Assembly (NCBI RefSeq): GCF_023343835.1
Contig: NC_064443.1
Span: 9,672,001-9,736,000 of the forward strand
DNA: 64,000 bases
Direction of reading: 5' to 3'
From: Lagopus muta
Lineage: Eukaryota > Chordata > Aves > Galliformes > Phasianidae
Part shown: piece by piece, positions 1 through 19,519 of the stretch
Position numbering within the stretch: position 1 is the stretch's first letter
Layout: each line of letters starts with the position of its first letter
The notes under the pieces: generated by a model
What the model was told of the DNA's origin: nothing
The model's database searches: none
Seen by the model: only the letters and a program-made list of their open reading frames with translations
Program-made: the position numbers and the translations under genes

Positions 1-393
1 AAGGTGCTTGCAATCCAAGGGGCACAGATAAGGCAGACAAATGCCTTTCAAATGCTCCTACTCACCCCCTCCTGCAGATGAGCTCTTAACAACTAGGGAT
101 AAATAATCAGCAAACATACCATCTATGTGGCCAGCAATTCTCTCCCTGTTGGGCTCAGCTACAAAACAGAACAGCAAACAAAACTGCTAAACAGAATTGG
201 CTGGGCACTTAACTACTTAACTCTGTTCTATTTACAACATCTTCAGCAGCTCAGCAGTTCCTTAATCCATAAGGCACAAAGCAAGCAAGAGAATATGTAG
301 CTTAGTCCCTCTGGACAGTGAGCTCTGTAGTGCAGCCAGGTGGCCAGAAGCACAAAAGGTTCATCTTGCACATGGTGGGCTCTGCTGCCAGCC
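1..393 (-). other. MCM2: MCM2 3' UTR and downstream flank
   Basis: Sequence following the MCM2 stop codon (TGA at 396-394) on the minus strand. No canonical AATAAA or ATTAAA was found on this strand. The nearest variant is AATAGA at 232-227, about 165 bases past the stop, so the true cleavage site may use a weak signal or lie outside the window. Confidence 0.5.
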
Positions 394-10979
<10,586 letters not shown>

Positions 10980-11001
10980 CGCTGCTTCCTACCCCGCCGG
11001 A

Positions 11002-11045
11002 TTCCGCGCGAAAATGCACCACGTGGTCGGCAAAAGCGCGCGAAA
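11002..11045 (-). promoter_or_regulatory. MCM2 proximal promoter: two E2F-type sites and an E-box
   Basis: Within 70 bases upstream of the MCM2 ATG are TTCCGCGCGAAAA (11002-11014), a near-palindromic E2F-type site, CACGTG (11020-11025), an E-box, and GCGCGCGAAAC (11035-11045), a second E2F-like site. MCM genes are classical E2F targets, so S-phase expression is expected. The surrounding 10.4-11.17 kb is CpG rich. The sites are directly visible; their function is inferred. Confidence 0.7.
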
Positions 11046-12229
11046 CCTCATGAATAATGAATGTATCTGCCGCTTGCCCCGCCCACCTCGTGAATATGCA
11101 TGACCAAATTTCCTCCTGCTCGACTAAACCCGCGCTTGGCCGCGGGCAGCGTGGCGAGATCGGGCAAAAGAGGCTGGAGTTGAGTGCTGAGCTTCTCGGA
11201 GAGCTGCGTTGGGCAGCTAAACCTATCAGTAAATTGAGGCAGCTGTAAGGACAGGGTGCCTTCTGCTAGGCCCATTGACATGAAGGGTGCAGGTCGGGAC
11301 TCAGAGGCTCAGCTGTTCCTTGGAAACTACTACAGACACAAAGAGTGTCCTGACACTGTTTAACAGATCAAATTCTCCACTTCAAAACGCTGTTTTTCAA
11401 CGTAGTTGCAACAATTAGCTGTGTGTTCTCCATCAGCAGTACTGGACAGTCTTCACGCCGCGGTCGTAAAATCCTGCAGCAGCAGGAGTCACTGCTGAAC
11501 TGTCACTGTCACCACTGCTGAGCTGCACGACCCAGTGCCTCACTGTGCTCACTGCTGGCAGAAAGGTTCAACCTCTAGTGCCATCCCACAACATCCCCCT
11601 CTGATGCCGTGGGCCAGTATCATCATACAGGAGGAAACGCCTTCAAAGCAGCCTTTGTAACACTGCGCACAGAAGTATGTATCTATTTCAGTCACTGTGG
11701 CAACTACTTGAAGGGGCACTACGCATACGTCCTTCAATATCACCTATTGCTACAAGCCTGTGACCAGAAGGGCAGCACAGACACCATGAATAACTAGATG
11801 TTCTGGCTGATGCATTCACCCTCTCTTCCCATAGAGCAGCCGGGTGCACTCAGCACCCACCAACAAACCAAACTGGTGTGATGTTAGCCATACCTGTGCT
11901 GAAACTGGAGCAAGGGGCGCAGGGCTAACCTCTGCTGCAGCAAAGAAGGCCGTTTGATACGCTGGCTAAACGCAGGCTTCTCAACAGCCAAAAACATGTG
12001 GCCTTACTTTCCGTTTGGATAAAGGCAGCTTAGAAGAGGATTGGAAACCAGGTGTTTACCTGGGATTTCTTGTATATCCTTCAGCGTCCGAGACCTTGAG
12101 TTGCTTACTGAACAAATTTAATGCACAAATAACTGCTAATAAAACCATAGACCCCTGTGAAGTACTGTCTGCTGTAAATCCACTGGGGGAGGCTACTGAA
12201 ATCCCAGAATGATCCAAAGCAGCTGAAAC

Positions 12230-12880
12230 GGTATGGATATCCCTGAAGCCAGAAGCTAAGCCCGCAAGACAAAAGCACTACCTCCTAAAAATGGAAGGTA
12301 GGAGAGGAACTCAGCCTCTGACTGGAAGGTTGTGACTCACAGACTGTTATGGGAATGCTGCTCACACTGCTGCACTGCACTTCTGCCAGCCAGAAAGCCT
12401 CACTCCACAGAATGTCAGTTGGTTCAGGATCAAAGGGCTACAAGTCCAATTGTGATGGAAGTACATCCCCTTACGGAAAGCCCACATACCCTCCTTTGTG
12501 TTGGAGGACAAAAACCCCAAAACTGGAAGGAAAACACCGTGGTGTTGGACTGTGCTCTGCCAGGACTTTAAAAATAGCCCCATCATATTTGGGAACCAGC
12601 TTGCTAAGGAACTGGAGGGATGGCAGCACAAACGGCTGGAAGCTACACTGCACCATTGTGCAGATGAACTTCTTATAGGTGCTGAGTCAAGGGAGGAAAT
12701 AACACAAGTGACAACAAGTCTCCTGAATTTTCCGAGCTCTGTGGGATGCAGAGTATCAAAGAAGAAAGCACCAATAGCTTGTCAGTTTGTGATTTATGTT
12801 GGTTTTACAATCCCTCGGGGATACCAAAGCCTAATGGGTGAGCTCAAGGAGGCTGTATGTCAAATACCAGGAAGAGACCA
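12230..12880 (+). pseudogene. Decayed endogenous retrovirus pol fragment (reverse transcriptase)
   Basis: Plus-strand frames resemble a gammaretrovirus-type (class I) reverse transcriptase. A short stretch at about 12230-12330 matches the RT N-terminal region, then after frame breaks a longer open stretch at 12498-12870 covers the RT core. The core keeps the segment around FKNSPIIFGNQLAKELE. The position of the catalytic Y-x-D-D box reads CADE, so an essential aspartate and the tyrosine are lost, and stops and frameshifts separate the pieces. No flanking LTRs, primer site or gag were recognised. This is an old, inactive copy lying opposite to both neighbouring genes. Family assignment is by eye. 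Confidence 0.75.
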
Positions 12881-13290
12881 GTGGGCTATTTCTCTAGACA
12901 ACTGGACCAAGAAATATAGGGTGGATGTCCTGTTTACAAGCAGTGGCAGCAGACCTGAGGCACTGCCTGAATGCTGGCCCACCCCACAGCCAGCAGCAGC
13001 TCTGGGGCTGCCCACGTGTCCTAAGCACAGCGACATCCCCAAGTTAACAAAAACAACCCCAGAAGGGGCTGCAGCTGCCAGCCTGACCTCCACCACGTTG
13101 TGCATTGGAAACACTGCACCCTGCTGGTGTCGGAGCCAGAACCCAGCTCAGCCTGAACCAGGCCGTGGGGAGAAAGGAATGGGTTGGCTGCTGGGGGGAA
13201 GAGATCCCTGTGGTTGCAGCCCCTAAAGCTGCCCACCTTTGGAAAGACAGAGAAGAATGAAACCGACAGTGGCATGATGGAACTCTAAGT

Positions 13291-13296
13291 TTTATT
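13291..13296 (-). terminator. Poly(A) signal of the PHF7-like gene
   Basis: AATAAA on the minus strand (TTTATT on the given strand), 64 bases beyond the stop codon of the RS-tailed PHF7-like reading frame. Position and orientation fit its 3' end, implying a very short 3' UTR. Confidence 0.7.
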
Positions 13297-13354
13297 GTGG
13301 ATGTTTATGGATCTGATGACAGCAAATGGAGCTTTTACACAACTGTTTCTGTTG

Positions 13355-13875
13355 CATCATTAGGGCCGGCTGTGGATGTGCTGGGCCCGACGTGGTACCC
13401 GGGAGCGGTTTCTCCCCCGGGGTGGCCCTCGCTGCCTGGATTGGCTCCTGCGGCGTCTTTGGGGCTGGCTGTGGATCTCTGCAGACCGATGTTCAAGAGG
13501 GGAGCGGCTTCGAGTCCGCGCCCGCCCTGGCTGCCAGGACCGGCTTCCATCAGCCGCTGTGGAATCCCCTGAGGACCGCGGTGCTCTCGGTGTGGTGTAG
13601 CTGTGGGTGCAGCTCTTAGCACTTGGTGTTGGTGCCTGTCTGCTCCCACGGCGTGTTTGGGGCTGGCTTGGAGAACCTTGGGCCCAGCGCTGCAACGGAG
13701 AGCGGCTTCGTGTCCGGGCCCGCAGTCCCTGTTTGCACCAGCGGTTGTAGCCAAGTTCTGGGGAGTGCCTCGAGGACTCTGATGTCCTATGCCTGGCAGA
13801 GTTTAGGGAGCTGCTCCCAGCAATTGGGGCAGCATTACGGCAGCTCCCACGGCATCCTCGGGGCTGATTGTAGGT
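13355..13875 (-). repeat. 99/198-bp coding tandem repeat in the RS tail
   Basis: Similar blocks recur at about 13358, 13457, 13655 and 13853 on the given strand (for example GGGGCTGGCT followed by GAGCGGCTTCG). Alternate units near 13556 and 13754 resemble one another (CCTGAGGACC / CCTCGAGGAC). The spacing is 99 or 198 bases, a multiple of three, so each unit adds 33 or 66 residues in frame. It encodes the duplicated RARTRSRSPL segments of the PHF7-like protein. Units are diverged. Confidence 0.65.
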
Positions 13876-16404
13876 GTTCTCATCCCGGCATAAATGCGGG
13901 AGGACTCTCCTCCGGCCCGTCCTGTGCTGGCTGGACCGGCTGCTGCTCGCAGGCACATGGGAACAGTCAGCTGACCCTGATGGTGCCTGGCTGGTGGAGC
14001 TGGAGCCTTGGGATGGCCCTGGTTCCTGCTGGGTGATGGTGCTGAGTCCAGCACTGTCCAAATTTGTGTTGGAGTCTGCAAGGGGAGGCAGGATGGTGAG
14101 CAGGATTGACCTATAGCACTGGGGTGTTACAGGCTTCTATCCCTCGTGGGCCAGAGGGACTTTTGCCTCTTACCGATGCCCTCTCCAGCACAGGTGTTGC
14201 ACTCCCACTCGGCTGTGCTGTGACTCAGGTAGGAACAGCGCCGATGAGTCCCTTGTGCAGCACAGGAGCTGCAGAGGAGCAGCTCCCAGGGCCTGGGGAA
14301 ACCAGTGGGTTGTGGCCGTGAGGACAAAGTGATCTGAGCCAGGGAGTGCCCAGCACAGCTCTGGTGCTCAGTCCGTGCTCCCCCAGCCTGTGGTGAAGCT
14401 GGGATCCCACGCAGAGCCCCAGAAGGCTGCTGAGGTAACTCACCCTTCTTCCTCTTCCCAATCTCTGCCGTGTGGATTAAGGCAGTCACTGGCATCACAG
14501 TGCTGGTACCTAACTCCCAGGGATGCAAAGGCATCGTCGTCCTCCCATGTTGGTCTTCTGCCAGAGGAGAGAGGGAATGCGATGATCACTCACTGCCCCA
14601 GGACTAAAACTAATCCATGGCATCCCCCCCGCTCCACTCTATGCCCAGTTCCAGCTTCCCAATGATGCTGAGGCCCGTGTTAAAGGCTGTACAGGGCCAG
14701 GCCTGCCAGTGCAGTCCCTTGCCAAGGACAGCTCTTGTGCCATCACATCTCAAGAGCTGGCTGAAAGACACCAACCTGAGTGGGATTCGGATCCCCATGG
14801 CGAGCATGTCTGCAATAAAAAAGTCCCTGTCTCTGCAGAGGGGGCACTGGAAGCAGTCAATCCCCGCGCACAGGGCCTGTTCCTACAGCACAAACACAAG
14901 CAACGTGAGTGTGAGCCGGGCCTGGTGCTGCTGAGCGCTGACCATTCCCACAGGGTGAGGGGAGTGCTCCTACCTGGATGCATGCCCGGTGGAACCAGGC
15001 GTGTTGGCAAGACGGGCACACCATGGTGCTGTATGACTTGCTTTCACCTACGGGGTCCATGCAGATAATGCAGGTCGTGTCCTGCTCCGGCACTGCCTCC
15101 ACTGCCTGCTGCAGGCGGTGCTCACAGCAGAAGGACCTGGGGGGAAGATGGGAGGGATGGGCAAGGTGAGAAGTGGTGAGAGGGGGGCAGAGGAACAGGA
15201 ACGAGCCCCAGGTCTTGGCTCTGGCTGTGTCAGGCTGCTGGGAGGTGTCACAATGCCTCGTGTGTTCCTCGCTTCTTTGGCTGCTGCTGACAGGAGGGGT
15301 TGGGGGCTCACAGGCAACACCTGGCAGCCCTTACCTGAACTCTCCAAAGTACTGGGTGATATATTCACCCTCTGAGGCACAGGGGAGATGGAAGCTGCGG
15401 TTACAGTCTGGCTCCGCGCAGGTGATGAAGGCCCCCCTCTTGCCACAAATGAAGCAGAGCTGGAAAGAGCAGAGCAGCCCCCATCAGCAGCAGGCTCAGG
15501 GCCTACACAGCAGGCCCCGCACCTCTGGAGAGGGCACAGGGTGCAGGCAGGGCTGGGTGGCACTCTGCAGAGCTGCCCAGTGAACAGGGCTCATCTGCAA
15601 GAGCAGGAATTTCTCCTGGATCTGGTTGGAAGAGCTGGGATTGCTTTCTTTTGACCAGGCTAAGCAAGCAGTGCCTGTCCTGGCACAAAGCTCCCTGTTC
15701 TGGTCCAGTGCTCACCTTCTTCTCTGCCTGTCTCATTGTGCTTATCAGGTCGTGTAAATAAAATCTTGCACTGTCACTATCTGATCCTGGTTGACAAAGA
15801 TCATTGGCAGCTTTCTGTACAAGAGGAAAGAGCGTGATCTTGTTAGGGCAGAAAGGAGGGAATCACTAGTTGGAGGAAGGTGTCAGGAGCCACGTGGGAA
15901 CCCACCACACAATACATATGGAAATAGTATCCACTGTGCTCTTCTTTGCACCCAAGGATGCTGGAGTCGTCATCCACTCGGCCACACAGCACACATGCTG
16001 GAGAAGAGAGAGTAACAGCAGTGAGTGCCTTGAGGGGCCAAGTGCCCCTGGGGGCTCTCCTAGGGGCTGCTCTGTGCCAGCCGTGCCAGCTGAGAGGCAG
16101 GGCTGGAGGCTGTGGAGGGGAAGGGGCACTGCAGGCCCAGTGGTGCCAGCAGCCAGCCACAGCCCAGCCATGGCCCTCCTGGCAAGGAGCAGTGGGACCC
16201 TGCCCGCGGATGCTGGGGAGCCCCTGCATGCCTCCGCCTCCCCTCTCCGCCGCAGGCAGACCCCCAGCACCCCTCTGCCCAGTGGCGGGGAGCTGCATGC
16301 AGGGATACTTTGCTCTCACCTGGCTCCCTCGAGCTGGTGGCCTCCTGCGTCCCCACGCACACTGTGTGTATTGACGGAAACCACTTGCAGAGTCCCTGTC
16401 CCAT
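13360..16404 (-). CDS. PHF7/G2E3-like PHD-RING E3 ligase with Arg/Ser-rich tail
   Basis: Intact nine-exon reading frame of 539 residues. Exons in gene order: 16404-16320, 15997-15906, 15814-15716, 15459-15335, 15136-14974, 14882-14776, 14557-14444, 14292-14174, 14075-13360; all splice sites are AG/GT and phases agree. Residues about 30-140 form an extended PHD (CVLCGR, then CFICGKRGAF and CEHR). Residues 156-204 form a RING (CIIC, CPSC, H183, C186, CPLC). A further PHD-like finger (YQHCD to CNTCAGEG) lies at about 238-300. From about 303 the protein is Ser/Arg/Gln rich, with RARTRSRSPL near 420 and again near 486. PHF7 is known as a testis histone-H2A ubiquitin ligase and G2E3 as a related E3; E3 activity here is inferred. 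The ATG at 16404 is the only in-frame Met in this exon, but the frame is open to an acceptor at 16436, so the true start may lie in an upstream exon. The RS tail is unlike human PHF7, to my knowledge. Confidence 0.9.
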
Positions 16405-16900
16405 CACTGCTGGGCTTTGTCCTTCGCGTGCCAACCTATGGGAGAAGCGGGATGAGGCTGAGTTCGCAGCTCAGGCCCCCGAGCGCTGGGGAACACTCCT
16501 CGCTTGGCAGCCTCAGGCAGCCCCTTCCTCTCTGCTCACCTCACCAGGTTGCACTCAGCTCAGCCTGAGCCCCGCAGCCTTAGCTCAGCTCCACACCCCG
16601 CGTGTCTCAATGGCTGTTCCGTGCCACCCTCTGTGATGCCATCACACCTCACAGGGGCTGAGGGCACCCAAGCAGGAGGGTGGCGGCTCTTGCAGCCTGC
16701 ACAGAGTGAGGGGCCGGCTTGTTGGTGCTGCTGAAGGCACTGGGTGACACGTCCACCCTCCTGGCCCCACCTGAACACTGCCGGGCCTGTGGCTCCATCA
16801 GTATCCCAGTCAAGCCTTTGCGTGTTTCCATGATGTTCTCGAGGCTTTACTTTTTGGTTGTTCGCTGCTGATTACCTCTGGTTACAATAAATGACTCGAT

Positions 16901-17700
16901 TCACAGAATCACAGAATCTATGGTTGCCAAAGACCTCTAAGGTCACCAAGTCCCACCGCCCAGCTGCCCACGTCCCTCAGTGCCACATCCCCGTGGTTCA
17001 GGAACACCTCCACAGACGCTGACTCCTCCAGCTCCCGGGCAGTTGTGCCAGTGCCTGACTGCTCTTTCAGCAAAGATGTTCTTCCTGATATCCATCGGGG
17101 ACCTCCCCTGGCTCAACTTGAGGCCATTCCCTCTCGTCCCATCGCTGCTACCTGGGAGAAGAGGCTGACCCCCACCTCGCTACAACCTCCTTTCAGGGAG
17201 TTACATGGAGTGGTGAGGCCTCCCCTGGGCCTCCTCCGGACTCAACAATCCCAGTTCACTCTGCCGCTCCTCATTGGACTTTTGTTCCAGACCTTTTCCT
17301 GCCCCATTGCCCTTCCATGGACCCACTGCAGGGCCTCCACGTCTTTCTTGTAGTGAGGGGCCTGGAACAGAATACAGCACTTGAGGTGAGGCCTCACCAG
17401 TGCCGTCTACAGGGGCACGATCACCTCCCTGCTCCTGCTGGCTGCAACATTTCTGCTACAAACCAGGATGCCCTTGGCCTTCTTGGGCACCTGGGCATGG
17501 TGCTGCAGTGCTGTGGTGCTGCCTGGGGTTATCGTGGCCAAAGAGCAGCAGCCAGCACTTGGTCTTCTTGGGCCTGATCCAGTTGTGCTCAGCCCATCCA
17601 TGCAGCCATCCCGACCCCCCTGTAGGGCCCTCAAGCAGATCAGAGCTTCTTCCCCACAGCCAACAGCCCAGACTCCTCTGGAGCACCACTCGCATCTTTT
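16901..17700 (-). mobile_element. CR1 LINE fragment, 3' end at the left
   Basis: Starts with the reversed CR1 3' signature (repeated ACAGAATC, then a GTTGCCAAAGACCTCTAAGG-like block). It continues through typical avian CR1 sequence (CTTCCTGATATCCATCGGGG, GAGGCCATTCCCTCTCGTCC, GTGAGGCCTCACCAGTGCC). About 0.8 kb long, 5' truncated as is usual for CR1, with many stops. The right boundary is approximate. Confidence 0.88.
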
Positions 17701-17774
17701 CCTCATCATTTGTATTTTGTGTTAGCAAATTCTTATCATCAGCATGTGGGTATTGAATAACTAGAAATTTAGGT

Positions 17775-17812
17775 AGGTCGCTCCAAAAATAATGCCTCCC
17801 CTATTTACTTCC
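17775..17812. mobile_element. Mariner-like terminal inverted repeat fragment
   Basis: The stretch TAGGTCGCTCCAAAAATAAT followed by GCCTCC, preceded by TA, resembles the terminal repeat of avian mariner-type elements (Galluhop class) as I remember them. No transposase or second terminus was found nearby, so only an end fragment or a solo remnant is present. Confidence 0.45.
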
Positions 17813-18939
17813 TGACAGCTACCCTGCGTCCTGTGCGAGGGTGTCCCTGTGTCCTTCCCGGGGGTGAATGCAGCTGGATTCCAAAGTCCTGACTGTCAAA
17901 GCATATCACCAGGATTTCGCAAAGTGGTGGAGGAGCACTGGGGACTGAGCTCCCCTCCTCATAGAGAGGGCAGACACTGGAGTACAGACCATTGCATGCC
18001 CTGTGGTGCAAAATTAAGGCTTGCAGTAGGCATCAGCAGGTTAGCAGAGGGGCTTTGAAACAATGTGTGCACATCTGTAGTCCCTCTGCAGCTGTATAGC
18101 CACACAGTTTACGATGGGAACTAATATTCTGTCCAGTGGGCTGATAAGCTGAAAAGTATTTTAGAGAGACAGGTGTCATATAAGAATGGAATTTGGTGAC
18201 AGGAGAGCATAATACTATCTTGGAATGCACACCTGCAGTCAGGTGAGGCTTTGGTGCCAAAAGACAACAGTGCAACGAGGAAAACACCAAGGGACAGCCC
18301 TCCCCAGGGCCCTCAGGGTTCCACCAAGTCTGTTAAGTATCACCCTTTGTCTTGCTTCCAACTGTGACACAGTAGGGACCCACCAAGCAAGCCCTGCCAC
18401 CTTTACGCACAGGGCTGCAGAGATGGCACAGAGCATTCTTCTGTTTGAGAGGCACCTTTTACATCTGCTGGGCTGCACCCTCAGAGAAGTCAGGTGGAAT
18501 GAACAGGTGAACTGGGAAGCAAAACCTTTCCTCCTGACAAAGCCATGCAGGAGGCCATATGTGCCATGAGCTAAAGCCTGGGGGTAGAGGCAAGAAGACA
18601 TAACTCCCATTCCTGGAGATATTTTAGCCAGAACATTCTGCTTCTTCTTGAGCAGAGGTGCCCCTGCTGTAACTCAGAGATGTTGTACCTGCCGACCGTC
18701 AGAGCACAGACCTGCAAACAGCCAGCACTAAAACTTCACAACACGTCATTAACGTGAGCAATGACAAAAGGGAAGGGACATAGCAGGATGATGCCGAGGG
18801 CCGGCTTCTGTAGGCACTGTTCTAACAGCACGGCACAAGCACAAAGCCTCAGCTCCAACAGAGCAGCGTGCCGAGGCCGACCCCAAGCAGGCAGCCCCAC
18901 ACCTCGCACAGCACTACAGCCCATCGCACAGAGGGCCGC

Positions 18940-19510
18940 TCTGCACCGCGAGCCCTTAAATGGCGGCCGCCCGCCGCCGAGCCCCGCCTCCCGCCGCTTC
19001 CCATAGGCCGGCGCCCCGATTTCTTTCCGCCTCCCCGACCGCCTGGGTTGGGCTGTTTTGGGGCTCCTGTTTGAGCGGCTCTGCCGGGCTTAGCCGGAAA
19101 GGCAGCGCTTTGCTGCTCCTGCCGCACACAGCTGTCTGTCCGCCCTCTCGTGCAGCGCTCCCCGGCCGAGCGGAGCGGCGGTGCCGGGCCTGGCATGGCG
19201 GGTGTGGGTCCCTGCGACTGAGCGCCGCCTGCAGGAAGGCCGGGCCGGGAGGGCTACGTCTTGCGGCGGGTAGGAGCGGGTCGGGCGGCGGAGGGGGGCT
19301 GTGGGGACGCGGCCTGGGCCTGGCTGCGGTTCTCTGAGGCGGTGCGGTGATCGGGGGCCCGGCGCGGGACGTTAGGCTCCGTCTTCCTTTTCCTGGCCGC
19401 CTCCCCGCTGTCCCGGCTGGGCTCGGGCCTCGGCGCCGCGCTGTGCTCACGGCCTGTGCCCGGGGCTCCGTCGCTCGAGGCGCTCTGGAGCGCTCCGCTG
19501 CCTTCAGCTG
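18940..19510. promoter_or_regulatory. CpG island, probable TPRA1 promoter and 5' UTR exon
   Basis: Abrupt rise in G+C and CpG density between about 18.94 and 19.51 kb, in contrast with the flanks. It lies upstream of the TPRA1 coding exons on the plus strand with no other plus-strand gene in between. TPRA1 needs a 5' exon because its first coding exon is internal-looking. Possible donors include GGCGG/GTAGGAGC near 19268. The same island could serve the PHF7-like gene on the minus strand. The exact start sites cannot be read from sequence. Confidence 0.7.
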
Positions 19511-19519
19511 CCCTTACAG

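Larger units (their letters stand above)
10980..13290. other. Intergenic region between MCM2 and the PHF7-like gene
   Basis: After the MCM2 promoter no host gene is evident up to the poly(A) signal of the PHF7-like gene at 13291. The right half (about 12.2-12.9 kb) contains retroviral pol remnants, described separately. An open frame at 12015-12212 just upstream may belong to the same element, but I cannot identify it. The 11.3-12.0 kb part shows no recognisable gene or repeat. Confidence 0.6.
16436..18930. other. Region between the PHF7-like coding start and the TPRA1 CpG island
   Basis: No coding exon was recognised. A good acceptor (CTTCTCCCATAG on the minus strand, exon beginning at 16435) precedes the first PHF7-like coding exon. 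This stretch is therefore probably the gene's first intron with a non-coding or short coding first exon upstream. It also contains the CR1 copy and the mariner-like end. The part from 17.82 to 18.9 kb shows nothing I can identify. Confidence 0.5.

Noticed and set aside
15870-16568. 232-codon plus-strand frame antisense to the PHF7-like gene
   Set aside because: It covers minus-strand zinc-finger exons and G+C-rich introns, with no homology I recognise.
18239-18610. 123-codon minus-strand frame upstream of the TPRA1 island
   Set aside because: No family resemblance, no splice or poly(A) context; probably chance, although a PHF7-like 5' exon in this area is not excluded.
18956-19450. 164- and 125-codon frames in the 19 kb CpG island
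   Set aside because: Composition-driven open frames with no domain, start context or splice support.
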